6,204 nt of DNA, taken from Chloroflexota bacterium (GTDB lineage Bacteria > Chloroflexota > Limnocylindria > Limnocylindrales > CSP1-4). The stretch is taken from NCBI GenBank assembly GCA_013695255.1, contig JACDAV010000145.1, positions 1-6,204 of the forward strand, given 5' to 3'. A program made the translations under genes and the position numbers. Every line of letters starts with the position of its first letter. Within the stretch, counting starts at the first letter, position 1. Of this stretch, positions 6,058 to 6,204 are shown in pieces. The notes under the pieces were generated by a model that worked only from the letters and a program-made list of their open reading frames with translations, was not told where the DNA came from and searched no databases.

Positions 6058-6085
6058 GGCGACCCCGTCATGGCGAGCCCGTCAC
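6044..6085 (-). repeat. Three 14-bp tandem repeats with nested stop/start codons
   Basis: Read on the minus strand, three imperfect units follow one another: GTGACGGGCTCGCC (6085-6072), ATGACGGGGTCGCC (6071-6058) and ATGACGGGCCGCCC (6057-6044). The first overlaps the hydratase stop (GTGA) and the third contains the GT87 start. Because 14 is not a multiple of three, each start opens a five-residue frame (V/M-T-G-S-P) whose TGA overlaps the next start as ATGA. This forms a stepwise stop/start chain leading from the hydratase into the GT87 gene. Slippage duplication of a former GTGA junction is the likely origin. Confidence 0.75.
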
Positions 6086-6204
6086 TCGCCGGTGAAATCG
6101 GGCGACCGCTTCTCCAGGAACGCCCGAAGGCCCTCAGCGTGATCGGCCGTCCGACCGGCCACCCCCTGGAGGTCCGCCTCGTACTCGAGCGTCTCGGTCC
6201 AGCC
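6082..6204 (-). CDS. paaG: Enoyl-CoA hydratase/isomerase C-terminus, PaaG-like (5' part outside window)
   Basis: Only the last 40 residues are visible. They contain ETLEYEADLQGVAGRTADHA, then EGLRAFLEKRSPDFTGE and a TGA stop. This is the typical C-terminal helix and tail of the crotonase (enoyl-CoA hydratase/isomerase) superfamily, where an FxGR/K-like end follows EKR.P. It closely resembles the end of E. coli PaaG, which isomerises ring-1,2-epoxyphenylacetyl-CoA to the oxepin. With paaABCD downstream on the same strand, PaaG is the best guess, but PaaF or another fatty-acid hydratase cannot be excluded because the active-site region is outside the window. The stop overlaps a GTG start codon in the repeat cassette before the GT87 gene. 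Confidence 0.7.
   Translation of the reverse strand, partial: GWTETLEYEADLQGVAGRTADHAEGLRAFLEKRSPDFTGE

Noticed and set aside
1..6204. tRNA, rRNA, CRISPR array, insertion sequence or attachment site
   Set aside because: No cloverleaf-like sequence, regularly spaced repeats, transposase motifs or terminal inverted repeats were seen.

Overview
The window is very GC-rich (about 70 % by eye), tightly packed, and every real gene is on the minus strand. It is a chromosomal phenylacetate (paa) degradation locus from a high-GC aerobic bacterium. Because PaaC keeps DELGH and EERYH motifs that the E. coli-type PaaC has lost, I lean to a Chloroflexota- or Deinococcota/Thermus-like lineage over a classical actinobacterium or proteobacterium. 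This is an inference, not something the sequence settles.

Layout in the direction of transcription, from high to low coordinates: the last 40 residues of a PaaG-like enoyl-CoA hydratase/isomerase (6082-6204, cut by the window edge); three imperfect 14-bp repeats carrying nested stop/start codons (6044-6085); two tandem paralogous GT87/DUF2029-type membrane glycosyltransferase-like genes overlapping by GTGA (4684-6057 and 3281-4687); a gap of about 240 bp with the 3' remnant of a GNAT acetyltransferase on the plus strand (about 3204-3340) and a sigma70-type promoter (3078-3106); a 16-bp palindrome (3057-3072) that fits the operator reported for Thermus PaaR; then tetR/paaR (2451-3044), paaA (1462-2454), paaB (1145-1465), paaC (363-1148) and paaD (1-363, cut by the window edge).

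The regulator and the four paa genes are chained by ATGA, ATGA, GTGA and TGATG junctions, so they almost certainly form one translationally coupled transcript. PaaABC is the ring-1,2-epoxidase that turns phenylacetyl-CoA into its 1,2-epoxide, PaaD helps iron-sulfur/metal maturation, and a PaaG-type isomerase converts the epoxide to the oxepin. A repressor that probably senses phenylacetyl-CoA would control its own operon through an operator sitting on the transcription start. PaaE (reductase), PaaK (CoA ligase) and PaaZ are not in the window and may lie outside it.

The points most worth a second look are the PaaC with a seemingly complete diiron ligand set, the operator match, the stop/start repeat cassette before the first GT87 gene, and the GT87 pair placed between paa genes with a tail that runs antisense through a GNAT relic.
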